64,000 nt of DNA from JAWKRB01 sp041389885 (GCA_041389885.1 JAWKRB010000019.1:1-64000); one strand, 5' to 3'. Positions 1 to 8,955 are shown, counted from the stretch's first letter. Numbers and translations: made by a program. Notes: generated from the letters alone by a model not told the origin.

Positions 1-663
1 CTCGCCCGGCGCATCGAGGCCATGGGCCGCGCGGCGTGGTTCTTCAACGTGAACGCCGCCAGCGACGAGAAGCGCAAGGCCACCCTCGACGAGCTCGACG
101 CCCGCCTCGCCGAGCGCGGCCAGGGCGAGCGCGTGCGGGTGCTCGTGCACTCCCTCGCGTTCGGGTCGCTCCGCCCCATCATCGCCCCCGCCGACCGCCC
201 CGACGAGCGCCTCACCCGCGCGCAGATCGAGATGACCCTCGACGTCATGGCCACCTCCCTCGTCTACTGGACCCAGGACCTCGTGGCCCGCGGGCACCTC
301 GCGCGCCACGGCCGCGTCCTCGCGATGACCAGCAGCGGGAGCACGCACATGTGGCCGGGCTACGGCGCCGTGGGCGCGGCCAAGGCCTCCCTCGAGGCGT
401 ACATCCGTCAGCTCGCCGTCGAGGGCGCGGGCCGGGGATTCACCGCCAACGCCATCTGCGCGGGGGTGACCCGCACGCCCGCGCTGGACAAGATCCCGGG
501 CGCCGACGGCATCGTGGCCCGCGCGACGGCGCGCAACCCCCACGGTCGTCTCGGCACCCCCGACGACGTCGCCGCGGCGGTCGCCGAGCTCGTGCGCGCA
601 GGCACCGACTGGATGACCGGCAACGTCATCGCCGTCGACGGCGGCGAGCTGGTCGCGGGCTGA
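1..663 (+). CDS. FabI-like SDR family enoyl-ACP reductase-type protein (5' partial)
   Basis: The frame is open from base 1, so the N-terminal nucleotide-binding part lies outside the window; about 220 residues are present. The catalytic pair is visible as Tyr (361-363) and Lys (382-384) separated by six residues (YGAVGAAKASLEA). That is the Y-x6-K spacing of FabI-type enoyl-ACP reductases rather than the Y-x3-K of ordinary SDRs. The C-terminus ends in the usual substrate-loop and NVIAVDGGE motif. FabI enzymes reduce trans-2-enoyl-ACP with NAD(P)H in the last step of fatty acid elongation. The segment before the Tyr (HSLAFGS, then a MTSSGS strand) also fits. True FabI and a FabI-like paralogue cannot be separated without the N-terminus. 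Confidence 0.8.
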   Translation, partial: LARRIEAMGRAAWFFNVNAASDEKRKATLDELDARLAERGQGERVRVLVHSLAFGSLRPIIAPADRPDERLTRAQIEMTLDVMATSLVYWTQDLVARGHLARHGRVLAMTSSGSTHMWPGYGAVGAAKASLEAYIRQLAVEGAGRGFTANAICAGVTRTPALDKIPGADGIVARATARNPHGRLGTPDDVAAAVAELVRAGTDWMTGNVIAVDGGELVAG

Positions 664-664
664 C

Positions 665-1312
665 TCAGGGCGCGCGAGGCTCCGCGTCTCCACCCTTCGC
701 GCTTCGCCGCGAGAGCAGCCACTGCGCGAAGACCAGCGCGAGAAAGACCGCGCTCGCCGGGACGATGTGCGCCTCGAGAAACTCAAGCACGCGGGTGCTG
801 AAGGCGCCGATCGCGATCGAGAAGCGAAAGTACACCGCCGTCCAGATGAGCTGACCCAGCGCGGCGGAGAGCGCGAAGCGGCGCGGCGAGAGCCCCGACA
901 CGCCCGCGATGAGCGACACGGCGACGCCCGGCATGAGCGCGATGAAGAGCTCGCCGTAGCGCTGAAATCGCGACGACACCCAGGCCACCGCGGCGTGCGC
1001 CCGCGGGCTTCGCCCCTCGATGAGCTTGAGCGCGCCCTCCCCGTAGAGCCCGCCGAAGCCGTAGATCGCCCACATGCCCAACAGCCGCCGCGCGGCGACG
1101 AGGAGGTACGCGGGCGTGAAATCGACGCGGGGCGCGACGAGGCCGAGGTAGTTCGGCGCGAGCGCCAGGAGCACCATCGGGTGCCGCACGCTGAGCGACG
1201 GGAGCAGCGCGGTGCCCACCGTCCCCGCGATCGTCACCGCCGCGCCGAGTCCGAGGATCGCGCGCTTCACGCGCGGCGGCAGGTCGACGAAGGGCGCGGG
1301 GGCGGAGTGCAT
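665..1312 (-). CDS. VTT/DedA-like integral membrane protein
   Basis: A 215-residue hydrophobic protein with about five membrane segments. The central stretch (RYGELFIALMPGVAVSLIAG, then a second helix ending in YFRFS) resembles the re-entrant-loop core of VTT/DedA (SNARE-associated) proteins, which act in membrane lipid scrambling or envelope homeostasis. The frame is open further upstream, but that part is Arg/Cys-rich low-complexity sequence, so the ATG at 1312 (MHSAPAPF) is taken as start. It converges tail to tail with the FabI-like gene, with one base between stops. A second, better VTT protein lies at 27791-28372. Family assignment is moderate; membrane location is clear. Confidence 0.65.
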   Translation of the reverse strand: MHSAPAPFVDLPPRVKRAILGLGAAVTIAGTVGTALLPSLSVRHPMVLLALAPNYLGLVAPRVDFTPAYLLVAARRLLGMWAIYGFGGLYGEGALKLIEGRSPRAHAAVAWVSSRFQRYGELFIALMPGVAVSLIAGVSGLSPRRFALSAALGQLIWTAVYFRFSIAIGAFSTRVLEFLEAHIVPASAVFLALVFAQWLLSRRSAKGGDAEPRAP

Positions 1313-1489
1313 CGTTGCGCGGCAGTGTACGCGGTCGGGGGACGCCGCGCAGAGGCCAGCGCAGGCGCCACCCCTGCCCCGACCGGCAACGCCCCGCGCC
1401 ACCCCTGAATCGCCCGCGCTCCGCGGTCGCCGCGCGAGGCACAGCCCGTGCAGCCGCGCCGGGCACAACCCTCAACCAGGACGGCGCCC

Positions 1490-2164
1490 ATGCGACTCCG
1501 TGAAGTTCTCCCCCTCGCCTTCGTGCTCGGCGGCTGCAACGCCAGCTACGCGCCGCCCCTTCGCTCGACGCACTACGGACTGCCGGGGCGGCTCTCGTCG
1601 GGTCAGGGCGAGCTCAGCGTCGCCGCGGCGATCCCCCACCCCCACGGGAGCGCGTCGCTGTCGATCCCCGTGTCGGATCGCGTGCGCGTCGAGAGCACCT
1701 ACGACCTCTCCGACACGTGGCACCTCGGCTCCGCGGGGCTTCGCGGCACGGTGCCGCTCGACCCACGCTGGAGCCTCGATTTCGAGGGCGGCGTCGGCGC
1801 GGGCGTCGGCGGCGAGCGCTGCGGCAACGACGACGAGAGCGGACACACCTGCGAGGCCGGCGCCGCCGACGGCCTCCACGCGAGCGACCGCTTCGCCTAC
1901 GGCGCCTACGCCGGCGCGGGCGTGGGCGTTCGCCCGTGGCGCGCGCTGGGCTTCTTCGCGCGAGGACGCGCGCAGGTCAGCGCGGCGACGAACACCCCGG
2001 TGACCGCCTGGGGCAGCGGGGTGCTCGGCCTGGAGCTGGCCACCGGGCCGCTGCGCACGCACCTCTCGGGCGGCGTCGCGGTCTACTCGAACCGGGCCGA
2101 GACGCAGTCCGGCGGGCTCATCGAGCTCGGCCTCTCGGTGCCCTTCTCGCTCACCGGGCGGTAG
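1490..2164 (+). CDS. outer-membrane-type lipoprotein, probable beta-barrel/surface protein
   Basis: 224 residues. The start at ATG 1490 gives MRLREVLPLAFVLGGC, a short type II signal peptide with a lipobox ending at Cys16. The mature part has alternating short strands rich in Gly, Ser and aromatic residues (for example RVRVESTYDLSDTWHLG and VGVRPWRALGFFARGRA) and ends in a Phe-containing strand. This pattern suits a small outer-membrane barrel or surface beta-protein. Two Cys in a Gly/Asp/Asn-rich loop (GGERCGNDDESGHTCEAG) could form a disulfide. No catalytic motif was recognised. Its last 14 bases overlap the convergent metallophosphoesterase gene. Confidence 0.65.
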   Translation: MRLREVLPLAFVLGGCNASYAPPLRSTHYGLPGRLSSGQGELSVAAAIPHPHGSASLSIPVSDRVRVESTYDLSDTWHLGSAGLRGTVPLDPRWSLDFEGGVGAGVGGERCGNDDESGHTCEAGAADGLHASDRFAYGAYAGAGVGVRPWRALGFFARGRAQVSAATNTPVTAWGSGVLGLELATGPLRTHLSGGVAVYSNRAETQSGGLIELGLSVPFSLTGR

Positions 2165-3371
2165 CCGCGCGGGTCGGGCCGAACAGCCCGTGGATGTTCA
2201 GCAACCCGCGCTCCGCGGGCACCCCGATGCGCAGCGGAAAGCCGTAGTGCCCCGTGCCTCGGTGCACGTACAGACGCCCGGTGCCCAGGGCCCACGGCCC
2301 GTGGTCGGGGATCTTCGAGAGCGCCGACACCACCGTGCCCTGCAGCCCGAGGCGCAGCAGGCCGACCTGCCCGCCGTGGGTGTGCCCGGAGAGCACGAGG
2401 TCGGCCGCGCCGTCGGGGAGGTGATGAAAGGCGCCGGGGTCGTGCAGCATCGCGACCCGCGCGACGCCCGCCCGGCGGGGGAAGCGCTCGCACACGCCCC
2501 GGAGGTGCGCCTCGCGGTCGCGCCACACGAAGTCGAAGCCCATCACCTCGACGTCGCCGAGCGCCGTGGGCACCGTCGCGAGGTCGTCGACGAGGAGCGT
2601 GATGTCGTTGGCCGCCAGCGCGGTGACCACGGTCTCGAGGGCCTCGTGGTCGTGGTTGCCGAGGCACGCGTAGACCCGACCGGGCAGGGCCTTCAGCGGC
2701 GCCAGCGCGGCGGTGAGCCACGCGGGGTCGCGCTGCGACTCCATGGTCAGCAGGTCGCCGGTGAGCAGCACGAGGTCAGGGTCGCGGGCCACGGCGCGCG
2801 CGCAGATGGCGTGGAGCGTGGCCACCGACATGAACGGCCCGATGTGGGGATCGGTGATCTGCACCACGCGCAGGGGCCGCTCGTCCTTCGCGCCGGGGAC
2901 GTGGTGGCGGCGGAGCGTGGGGATGTTCGCGCCGTCGAGCCAGAGGTCACGCTCGTTCTCCGTCGCGCGGAGCGAGTCGATGAGGCCGCCCAGCGCCACC
3001 GCGTAGGGCAGCCACGGCAGCCACGGGTCAAAGCCCAGCCCCCGCGCGATGGACCACGGCACCGACAGGAACACCGCCGCGATGAACCACGACCCCGGCA
3101 CGCTCACGAGCGCTCGATAGAGCGGCCCCCGCAGCGTGGGTCGCACCAGCATCGCGATGTGCACGTAGACCGCGGCCTGGAGGTAGACGGCGAGGGGCCA
3201 GAGCGCGCCCGCCGACGCGAGCACGCCGTGCGACGCCGCGGTGTGAATCCCCAGGATCACCGCGACGAAGCGACCGTACAGGGGGCCGCGGGCGCGGCGC
3301 GCGAGGGCGATGACCGCGAGCCACGCGGCGACGCTGGCGAGGGCGAAGTGCAGGTGCGAGGGGGCTTGCAT
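2151..3371 (-). CDS. membrane-anchored calcineurin-like metallophosphoesterase (YaeI/YkuE type)
   Basis: 406 residues. About 140 N-terminal residues hold four or so membrane helices. They are followed by a complete two-metal phosphoesterase domain: VVQITDPHIG, LVLLTGDLL, CLGNHDHEA, MLHDPGAFHHL and LVLSGHTHGGQVG carry the Asp, His, Asn and His ligands in order. Family members such as YaeI act on UDP-2,3-diacylglucosamine or other phospho-lipid headgroups; the substrate here is unknown. The start ATG at 3371 lies directly before the first helix. It is read in the same direction as two membrane-protein genes upstream. A paralogue with the same helix-plus-phosphatase layout is at 28407-29540. Confidence 0.85.
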   Translation of the reverse strand: MQAPSHLHFALASVAAWLAVIALARRARGPLYGRFVAVILGIHTAASHGVLASAGALWPLAVYLQAAVYVHIAMLVRPTLRGPLYRALVSVPGSWFIAAVFLSVPWSIARGLGFDPWLPWLPYAVALGGLIDSLRATENERDLWLDGANIPTLRRHHVPGAKDERPLRVVQITDPHIGPFMSVATLHAICARAVARDPDLVLLTGDLLTMESQRDPAWLTAALAPLKALPGRVYACLGNHDHEALETVVTALAANDITLLVDDLATVPTALGDVEVMGFDFVWRDREAHLRGVCERFPRRAGVARVAMLHDPGAFHHLPDGAADLVLSGHTHGGQVGLLRLGLQGTVVSALSKIPDHGPWALGTGRLYVHRGTGHYGFPLRIGVPAERGLLNIHGLFGPTRAATAR

Positions 3372-3412
3372 CGGGGCTCAGGAGGCTAGCGCGTCGCGGC
3401 CAGAGCGCATGC

Positions 3413-4084
3413 TCAACCGTGCGGCAGCGGCGCGTCGTCGCGCGCCTCGGGCCGGGGCGACGGCGCCTGCGCGCCGCGGGTCTGCCACTCGCCCACGACG
3501 GCCACGAGCGCGAGGTGCAGCAGCGTCAGGGTCGGCGTGACGAAGAGCGCCAGCGCGTCGCGGTGGTGGTGAAAGCGCACGAAGATCGCCGCGGCGCCGA
3601 AGAGCAGCGAGGCGTTCAGCGCGACCTCGAGGGCCGCCGTGCGCCGCAGCTGCGCGCGAAAGGTCTCGCCGTCGCCGCTGAGCAGCGCGCGGCCGAGGGA
3701 GGCCATGCGCTTCGCGGCCCAGCACCCGAAGGGGAACGCGATCACCAGCATCGCGTTCGCCTGCCGCTCGAGGCCGTTGCCCGTGCGCCCCTCGGTGAGC
3801 ATCAGCACGCCGAGGATCCACGGCAGCGCCGCGAGGATGGCCGCGCCCAGCGGGAGGTAGCAGGTGAGCGCGAGGAGCCGCACCCACCACGGCGCGCGCT
3901 CGCGCAGCACCTCGACGCGCTCCTGCTCGACGCGCGCGACGCGAAAGGCGCCCTCGCCGAGGTCGAAGCGCTCTTGGACGTGCAGCTCCCGCCGCCACCC
4001 GGCGCGCCCGGCGGACTCATCGCCGAACCAGATGCCCAGGGGGACCATCACCGCCAGCAACGCGAGGCCGAGCACGACTTCCAC
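3413..4084 (-). CDS. hypothetical integral membrane protein
   Basis: About 223 residues from a GTG at 4084 (VEVVLGLALLAVMVPLGIWFG). The frame extends to a TTG at 4120, but the added residues are Arg/Pro-rich and unlikely. Roughly five membrane segments are visible: one at the N-terminus, a pair after residue 70, and two in the C-terminal half. An extracytoplasmic charged region lies between helices 1 and 2. The tail is Pro/Arg-rich. No family was recognised. It sits between another membrane protein and the metallophosphoesterase in a same-strand run, which hints at an envelope role. Confidence 0.55.
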   Translation of the reverse strand: MEVVLGLALLAVMVPLGIWFGDESAGRAGWRRELHVQERFDLGEGAFRVARVEQERVEVLRERAPWWVRLLALTCYLPLGAAILAALPWILGVLMLTEGRTGNGLERQANAMLVIAFPFGCWAAKRMASLGRALLSGDGETFRAQLRRTAALEVALNASLLFGAAAIFVRFHHHRDALALFVTPTLTLLHLALVAVVGEWQTRGAQAPSPRPEARDDAPLPHG

Positions 4085-4160
4085 GCCCCGAGCGTAGGCC
4101 CTGCCGCGCGGCGGCGCCAAGCCCCGCGGGGGTGAGCGGTCGCGGGGCGGGGGTGAGCGG

Positions 4161-4982
4161 TCAGCGCCCGGAGCCGCGCGTGACCTCGCCCTCGGCGTCG
4201 AGGCGCGCGACCTCCTCGGCGAAGTCGGCGACGCGGTAGCCCTCGCCGTGGCTCACGATGCGCACGAGCACCTTGCCCTCGTCGCTGGGCTCGACGCGAA
4301 AGCTCGGCACGCGGCCCTCTTCGACGGCGGCGACGAAGTCGCGGCGCTGGCGGGCGCGGCGCCAGGCCAGCAGCGCGGCGAGGGTGCCGAGGGTCGCGCC
4401 GCACGCCGCGAGCGTGAGGGTGAAGCCCACCTGGGCGTGCCCGAGGTGCCGCGCGACGCTCAGCAGCCCCGCGAAGCCCGCGATGGTCGCGCTGGTGAGA
4501 CCGACGATCCCGTCTCCTCGCTCCTGGCCGGCGAGGCCCTTGGAGGCCTGGAGCTGCCCCCACGCGATGGGGATGCCGAAGCACACCAGCGTCGCGACCA
4601 GCGCCGGCCCCCAGAAGATCACCCCCATGGTGGCGCCGGCGAGCATCCCCATCGCGAAGTTCATGATCGGGCGCGAGCCGTGGTCGAGGGTCGCGAGCAT
4701 GAGCCCCGCGGCGACGGCGGAGTTCATCATCGCGAGGGGGATCGAGGCGAGCCAGCCCACGCGCACCTTGCCGCCGCCGACCGTTCGGCGCCAGCGGAGC
4801 AGGAGGGCCCAGAGGCTGCCGAACACCAGCGTCGGGGCGCCGGTGAAGACCGCGGTGGCGTCGCGGCGCGCGTTGAAGAGCGCGGTGAAGATCGCCGCGG
4901 TGATCGCGGCGAGGGCGAAGCCGATCGCGAGGTCGGCGAGGCGTTCGATGAGCCGCCGAGAGCGAAAGAGGGAGGGCGCCAC
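4161..4982 (-). CDS. hypothetical polytopic membrane protein with soluble C-terminal tail
   Basis: 273 residues starting at GTG 4982. There are about six hydrophobic helices (for example LAIGFALAAITAAIFTALF and FAMGMLAGATMGVIFWGPAL), then a soluble tail of about 60 residues with alternating strands (VLVRIVSHGEGYRVADFAEE). The helix region is Gly/Ala-rich and has no transporter signature I recognise. It follows the GH5 gene by nine bases on the same strand, so the two are probably co-transcribed. Function unknown. Confidence 0.6.
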   Translation of the reverse strand: MAPSLFRSRRLIERLADLAIGFALAAITAAIFTALFNARRDATAVFTGAPTLVFGSLWALLLRWRRTVGGGKVRVGWLASIPLAMMNSAVAAGLMLATLDHGSRPIMNFAMGMLAGATMGVIFWGPALVATLVCFGIPIAWGQLQASKGLAGQERGDGIVGLTSATIAGFAGLLSVARHLGHAQVGFTLTLAACGATLGTLAALLAWRRARQRRDFVAAVEEGRVPSFRVEPSDEGKVLVRIVSHGEGYRVADFAEEVARLDAEGEVTRGSGR

Positions 4983-4991
4983 GCGCGCAGT

Positions 4992-6773
4992 CTAGTGCAG
5001 AAGCGTGAGCACGACCCGCCCGGGGAGGGGTCCCCCGCCTGGGGGCGGGGGCTCGCGGCCGGTGGCGTGCCCGTAGACGCAGAGGCCGTGGGCGAAGGGG
5101 CCCTCGACCACCTCGAGGCGCAGCGCGTGTACCCCTGGCTGGCGCAGCGCCTCCACCGCCGCGGGCGCGTCGCTGGAGAAGTCCACCCAGCGGCCCGCGC
5201 CGTCGTCTCGGGGCGCGACGAGCTCGCCCGCCACCGCGTCGTCGACGAGCACGCGCACCCGGGACACGTCTTCGTCGGTGCTCCCCTCGCCCCTGCCGGG
5301 GAGCTCGGAGCTCAGCCGCGCGCGCAGGGTCAGCCGAGAGGCCGCCACGCCGGGGGGCGTGCGCACGTCGTAGCGCACCGAGGCCACGCCGCTGCCCCAG
5401 AGGTGCATCACGGCGTAGCCGTCCCATCGCCCGAGGGCCTCGGCGCGGGCCTCGGAGAAGCGCTCGGGGGCGATGACCCAGCGGACGCCTCCGCGCACCC
5501 TCCGCGCGGCCGCCACGCGCGGGCGCTGGGGGCGGAGCACCTGGTCGGTGTTCCAGAGCGGCGCGGCGGCGCGGGCGAGCAGCCGGGGGTTCGTCTCAGA
5601 AAATCCCTCGCGCCAGCGCGCGGCCTGTCGTCGAATGGCGGCCCGCAGGTCGTCGGCGCCGGTCGCGCCGGCGTCGGCGAAGATCCCGTGGTCGCCGGGG
5701 GGGTCGCGCGAGGTGGTGTACAGCCACACCAGCGCGCCGTCGGCGTCGTCGACGCCCGCGCGGTCGAGGAACCGCTCGTACCACCGCGCGCGGGGGTCGC
5801 CCAGGTGCGTCTCCGACGCGGTCGAGAACCCGAACTCGCCCCACACCATGGGCTTCTCGATCACGTTGCGCGCGAGCGACGCGTGGTCGTCGATGAAGTC
5901 GTCGAGGGCCGACGGGGTGCGCGCCGTCGGGAGCCGCGTCGGGTACGCGTGGGCGTCGGCGTAGCTGACCTCGGGGAGCGACTGCACCGCGAGCCACGTC
6001 TCGCGCTGCGCCCGGCGGCCGTAGCCGATGTGCCCGGCGGCGACGAGGTGGGCGCCGTCGAGGGCGCGGATCGCCCGCGCCGACTCCCGGGTCCAGCTCA
6101 GCAGCGCCTCGCGGCCGCGGGGCGCGACGTCAGACTCGTTGATGAGCTCCCACGCCATGATCGTGGGGTCGCTTCGATACGGGCGGCCCGTGAGCGCGTT
6201 GACCCGCGTGACCACCCTCGCGGCGTGGGCGAGGTACTGCGCGCGCGCCTCGGCGTCGTCGAAGAAGCGCGCGAGGGCCTGGTCCTGCCCGAGGGCGCGC
6301 TGCGCGAGGGCGCTGAGCCCCGTCCACTCCAGGTACTGCGGCACGCCGCCGTAGTCTCCCCAGCGGTTCGCGAGGACCACGATCACCCTCAGCCCTCTGC
6401 GCCGCGCCGCCTCGAGGACGCGGTCGAGGTGCGAGAAGCTCTCCTCGACCCAGCCCTCCGCGCCGACCCGGAACGCGAAATCGCGCGTCCACGCCGGGGC
6501 GTCGTCGGGGCGCTCTCCGAGGGCCCACACCCGCACCACGCGCAGCCCGTCCGCGACCGCCGCGTCGAAGATCGGCTCCAGCGCCTCGCGGTGCGCCCTC
6601 CCGTGCATCACCGAGGCGTTCGCGCCGAGGAAGCGAAAGCGCTCCGCGCCCACCATGAAGTGCCGCCCCTCGACGCGCACGAAGCGCGGGTCCGCGGGCT
6701 GCGCAGACGCGCCCCCGACGCGCAGCGCCAGGGCCATCGCGATCGCCGCGCTACGCCCGCGCGACGCGCTCAC
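4992..6773 (-). CDS. secreted glycoside hydrolase, GH5-like (cellulase/mannanase fold)
   Basis: 593 residues with a signal peptide (basic MSASRGR, hydrophobic stretch, ASA cleavage site near residue 24) followed by a TIM-barrel hydrolase domain. The two catalytic Glu of the GH-A clan are visible: acid/base Glu213 in MAWELINES and nucleophile Glu313 in VWGEFGF, with the expected HAYP strand between them. The layout (FRFLGAN near residue 47, HLDRVLEAARRRGLRVI) resembles beta-mannanase-like GH5 proteins. The last 190 residues look like a beta-sandwich accessory domain. The GTG at 6773 lies inside the end of the upstream halogenase-like gene (23-base overlap), suggesting coupled translation; an ATG at 6737 is the alternative start. 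Confidence 0.8.
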   Translation of the reverse strand: MSASRGRSAAIAMALALRVGGASAQPADPRFVRVEGRHFMVGAERFRFLGANASVMHGRAHREALEPIFDAAVADGLRVVRVWALGERPDDAPAWTRDFAFRVGAEGWVEESFSHLDRVLEAARRRGLRVIVVLANRWGDYGGVPQYLEWTGLSALAQRALGQDQALARFFDDAEARAQYLAHAARVVTRVNALTGRPYRSDPTIMAWELINESDVAPRGREALLSWTRESARAIRALDGAHLVAAGHIGYGRRAQRETWLAVQSLPEVSYADAHAYPTRLPTARTPSALDDFIDDHASLARNVIEKPMVWGEFGFSTASETHLGDPRARWYERFLDRAGVDDADGALVWLYTTSRDPPGDHGIFADAGATGADDLRAAIRRQAARWREGFSETNPRLLARAAAPLWNTDQVLRPQRPRVAAARRVRGGVRWVIAPERFSEARAEALGRWDGYAVMHLWGSGVASVRYDVRTPPGVAASRLTLRARLSSELPGRGEGSTDEDVSRVRVLVDDAVAGELVAPRDDGAGRWVDFSSDAPAAVEALRQPGVHALRLEVVEGPFAHGLCVYGHATGREPPPPGGGPLPGRVVLTLLH

Positions 6774-7923
6774 GGACCGCCGCGGCGAGGTCGCCCATGC
6801 GATCGGCCATGTCGCGCGCCGAGCGTCGGGAGGGGTCGTAGATGTCTCCCGCGAGCAGGCTCACGACGCTCCGCCGCACGTAGCCCTTCTGGCGCGCTCG
6901 CGGGAGCAGCGCGAGGGTCATGAAATCGCCGTCGTACCAGGCGTCGATGGCCCTTCGAAACACCGCCGAGGCGGCGCGGTACTCCGCCTCCCAGCCCGCC
7001 AGGTCGCCGCTCAGCAGCGCCGCCGCGAGGCCCCGCGCGCCTCGCAGGCCCAGGAGCAGCCCCGAGGAGAAGATCGGGTCGATGAAGCAGGCCGCGTCGC
7101 CGCACAGCGCGAACCCGTCGCCGTAGAACCTCGTCGACGAGGCGGTGAAGTCTTGCAGCCCCCGCAGCGGCGCGATGCGCTCGGCGCCGTCGAGGCGCGC
7201 CCGCGCGTCGGGCGACGACGCGATCATCGCCGCGAGCCGCGTCGCGGCGTCGCCGGCAGGCGCGGCGTGGGGCCGCATGACCGCGCCCACCGACGCGACG
7301 CCCCCGCCGAAGGGCACGATCCAGATCCACCCCTGAGGCACGCTGCAGAGGGTGACATCGCCCGGCTCGTCGGGGGCCACGGCGCGCACGCCGCGCATGC
7401 GCGTGCCCACGGCGAGGTTGCGCAGTCGCGCGTCGCCCTCGCGCAGACCGAGCTTGCGCGAGAGCCACATCGAGCGGCCGCCGGCGTCGACGAGGAGGCC
7501 CGCGGCGAGGTCGCCCGCCGAGGTGCGCAGCGTGCGGGCGCCGAGGTCGACGTCGCGCGCCTCGGCGTGCACGAGCTCGCAGCCCTCGCGCCGCGCGAGC
7601 TCGCGCCAGCGCGCGTCGAAGACCTCTCGGGGCACCTGCCAGGCGTGGGTGTAGCGCGGCGACTCGGCCTCGGAGAAGTCGAAGCGCGCGGCGGCCCCCG
7701 CCTCGCAGAACACCGCGCCGCGCTTGACCGCGAAGCCCGAGACGTCGAAGCCCAGCTCCTCGAGCACGAGCGCCGTCTCGGGGATCAGCGACTCGCCCAC
7801 GGCGGGCTGCGCCTCGGCGTCGCGCTCGACGAGGGTGACCCTCGCGCCGCCCCGCGCGAGGTAGGCGCCGAGCGCGCAGCCCGTAGGCCCCGCGCCGAGG
7901 ATCACCACGTCGCGGGCGCTCAC
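6751..7923 (-). CDS. flavin-dependent halogenase-like FAD oxidoreductase
   Basis: 390 residues. The FAD Rossmann motif GAGPTG is at 10-15, GESLIP at 43-48, and a Lys-Arg-Gly segment (Lys67) sits where class B halogenases keep their conserved Lys. GWIWIVP (W199, W201, P204) matches the WxWxIP fingerprint of flavin-dependent halogenases. GDAACFIDPIFSSG near 280 is also characteristic. Such enzymes use FADH2 and O2 to chlorinate or brominate phenols, pyrroles or indoles, often on an ACP-bound substrate. The ATG overlaps the stop of the acp gene (ATGA). Geranylgeranyl-reductase-like oxidoreductases share the fold, so halogenation is a prediction. Confidence 0.75.
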   Translation of the reverse strand: MSARDVVILGAGPTGCALGAYLARGGARVTLVERDAEAQPAVGESLIPETALVLEELGFDVSGFAVKRGAVFCEAGAAARFDFSEAESPRYTHAWQVPREVFDARWRELARREGCELVHAEARDVDLGARTLRTSAGDLAAGLLVDAGGRSMWLSRKLGLREGDARLRNLAVGTRMRGVRAVAPDEPGDVTLCSVPQGWIWIVPFGGGVASVGAVMRPHAAPAGDAATRLAAMIASSPDARARLDGAERIAPLRGLQDFTASSTRFYGDGFALCGDAACFIDPIFSSGLLLGLRGARGLAAALLSGDLAGWEAEYRAASAVFRRAIDAWYDGDFMTLALLPRARQKGYVRRSVVSLLAGDIYDPSRRSARDMADRMGDLAAAVRERVARA

Positions 7924-8186
7924 GTCGCGGGCGCGCGGTGCGCGCGGACGTGCTCCGCGAGGGAGCGCACCGACGCGAAGAGCGTTCGCGTGGCCGGGTC
8001 GTCGGCGCGGAGCTTCACCCCGAACCGGCGCTCGATCGCCATCGCGAGCTCGAGCGCGTCGATGGAGTCGAGGCCGAGCCCGGCTCCGAAGAGCGGCGCC
8101 TCGCTGTCGATCTCGTCTGGGCGGACGTCGTCGAGCATCAGCGCCTCGACGATCAGGGACTTCATTTCAGCTTCAAGCTCTTGCAT
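7920..8186 (-). CDS. acyl carrier protein
   Basis: 88 residues, acidic and helical. The 4'-phosphopantetheine attachment site is Ser41 in GLGLDSIDALELA, matching the DSI/DSL signature of ACPs in fatty acid, polyketide and aryl-polyene synthesis. It overlaps the upstream acyltransferase by 14 bases and the downstream halogenase-like gene by four, in a run of five assembly-line-type genes. It probably tethers the growing acyl or aryl-acyl chain for the neighbouring ketosynthases and possibly the halogenase-like enzyme. No transferase to activate it is seen nearby. Confidence 0.88.
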   Translation of the reverse strand: MQELEAEMKSLIVEALMLDDVRPDEIDSEAPLFGAGLGLDSIDALELAMAIERRFGVKLRADDPATRTLFASVRSLAEHVRAHRAPAT

Positions 8187-8955
8187 GGCGGTGACGCTTC
8201 TCGTTCAAGGCGGCGAGTCGATCACGGTACATCGCCTCGACGCGGCGCGCGAGGGCGCGGGCGTCGCCGCCGAACTCGCTCGGATCGACCTGCGGCATCG
8301 CGTCGACCGTGTAGCGCGCGGCCGTCGGCGGGAGCTCGTGCCAGGGCGCCGCGTGGTGCAGGATCGGGGGGTCGCAGGCGATGAACAGCGGCACCACCGG
8401 CACCCCCGCGCGGCAGGCGATCTCGAAGGCGCCGCGGCGCATCCTGCGCATCCCGCCGGGGGGCGAGCGCGAGCCCTCGGGGAAGATCAGCAGGGAGGTC
8501 CCCGACCGCAGCTGTTCGAGGGCGTCGCGCACCACCGCCGCCCCCGCGAGGGTGGCGCCCTCCCCCGCGTCGATGTGCCCGCACGCGCGCAGCAGCGGGC
8601 CGAAGAGCGGCGAGCGGTAGAAGTCCCGCCGCGCGACGAAGCACACCTGGGGCAGCGACGCGCCGAGCGCCGGCGTGTCGATCAGCGTCGGGTGGTTCGC
8701 GACGTACACGCAGGGCGCCCGCTCGCCCCCGAGGTCGGCCCGCGTCGGGTCGAAGTCGACGAGGTCCATCGCCCGAAGGTGGTCGTGAAAGCGCGCGAAG
8801 CCCCTTGCGCACAAGGCCCGCGCGCGTCGCTGGGCGTCGTCGCGCGCCAGACCGCGGGTCGCCAGCGGCAGCGCCACCCACGACATCAGCGCGCCCCCCG
8901 CCGCGAAGTACGCGAACATCGCGCCGGCCTTGATCACGCGCGCGCCGCGGCTCAC
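8173..8955 (-). CDS. PlsC-type 1-acyl-glycerol-3-phosphate/lipid acyltransferase
   Basis: 260 residues from GTG 8955, which overlaps the stop of the upstream gene (GTGA). The acyltransferase motifs are present: NHPTLID (H-x4-D) near residue 90 and FPEGSRS near 160, followed by a Val-Pro-Val-Val-Pro-Leu strand. A hydrophobic N-terminal segment suggests membrane association. PlsC-like enzymes move acyl chains from ACP or CoA onto a glycerolipid or similar acceptor. Aryl-polyene and xanthomonadin loci carry such an enzyme to attach the pigment to a lipid. Here it lies between the ketosynthases and the ACP. Confidence 0.85.
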   Translation of the reverse strand: MSRGARVIKAGAMFAYFAAGGALMSWVALPLATRGLARDDAQRRARALCARGFARFHDHLRAMDLVDFDPTRADLGGERAPCVYVANHPTLIDTPALGASLPQVCFVARRDFYRSPLFGPLLRACGHIDAGEGATLAGAAVVRDALEQLRSGTSLLIFPEGSRSPPGGMRRMRRGAFEIACRAGVPVVPLFIACDPPILHHAAPWHELPPTAARYTVDAMPQVDPSEFGGDARALARRVEAMYRDRLAALNEKRHRHARA

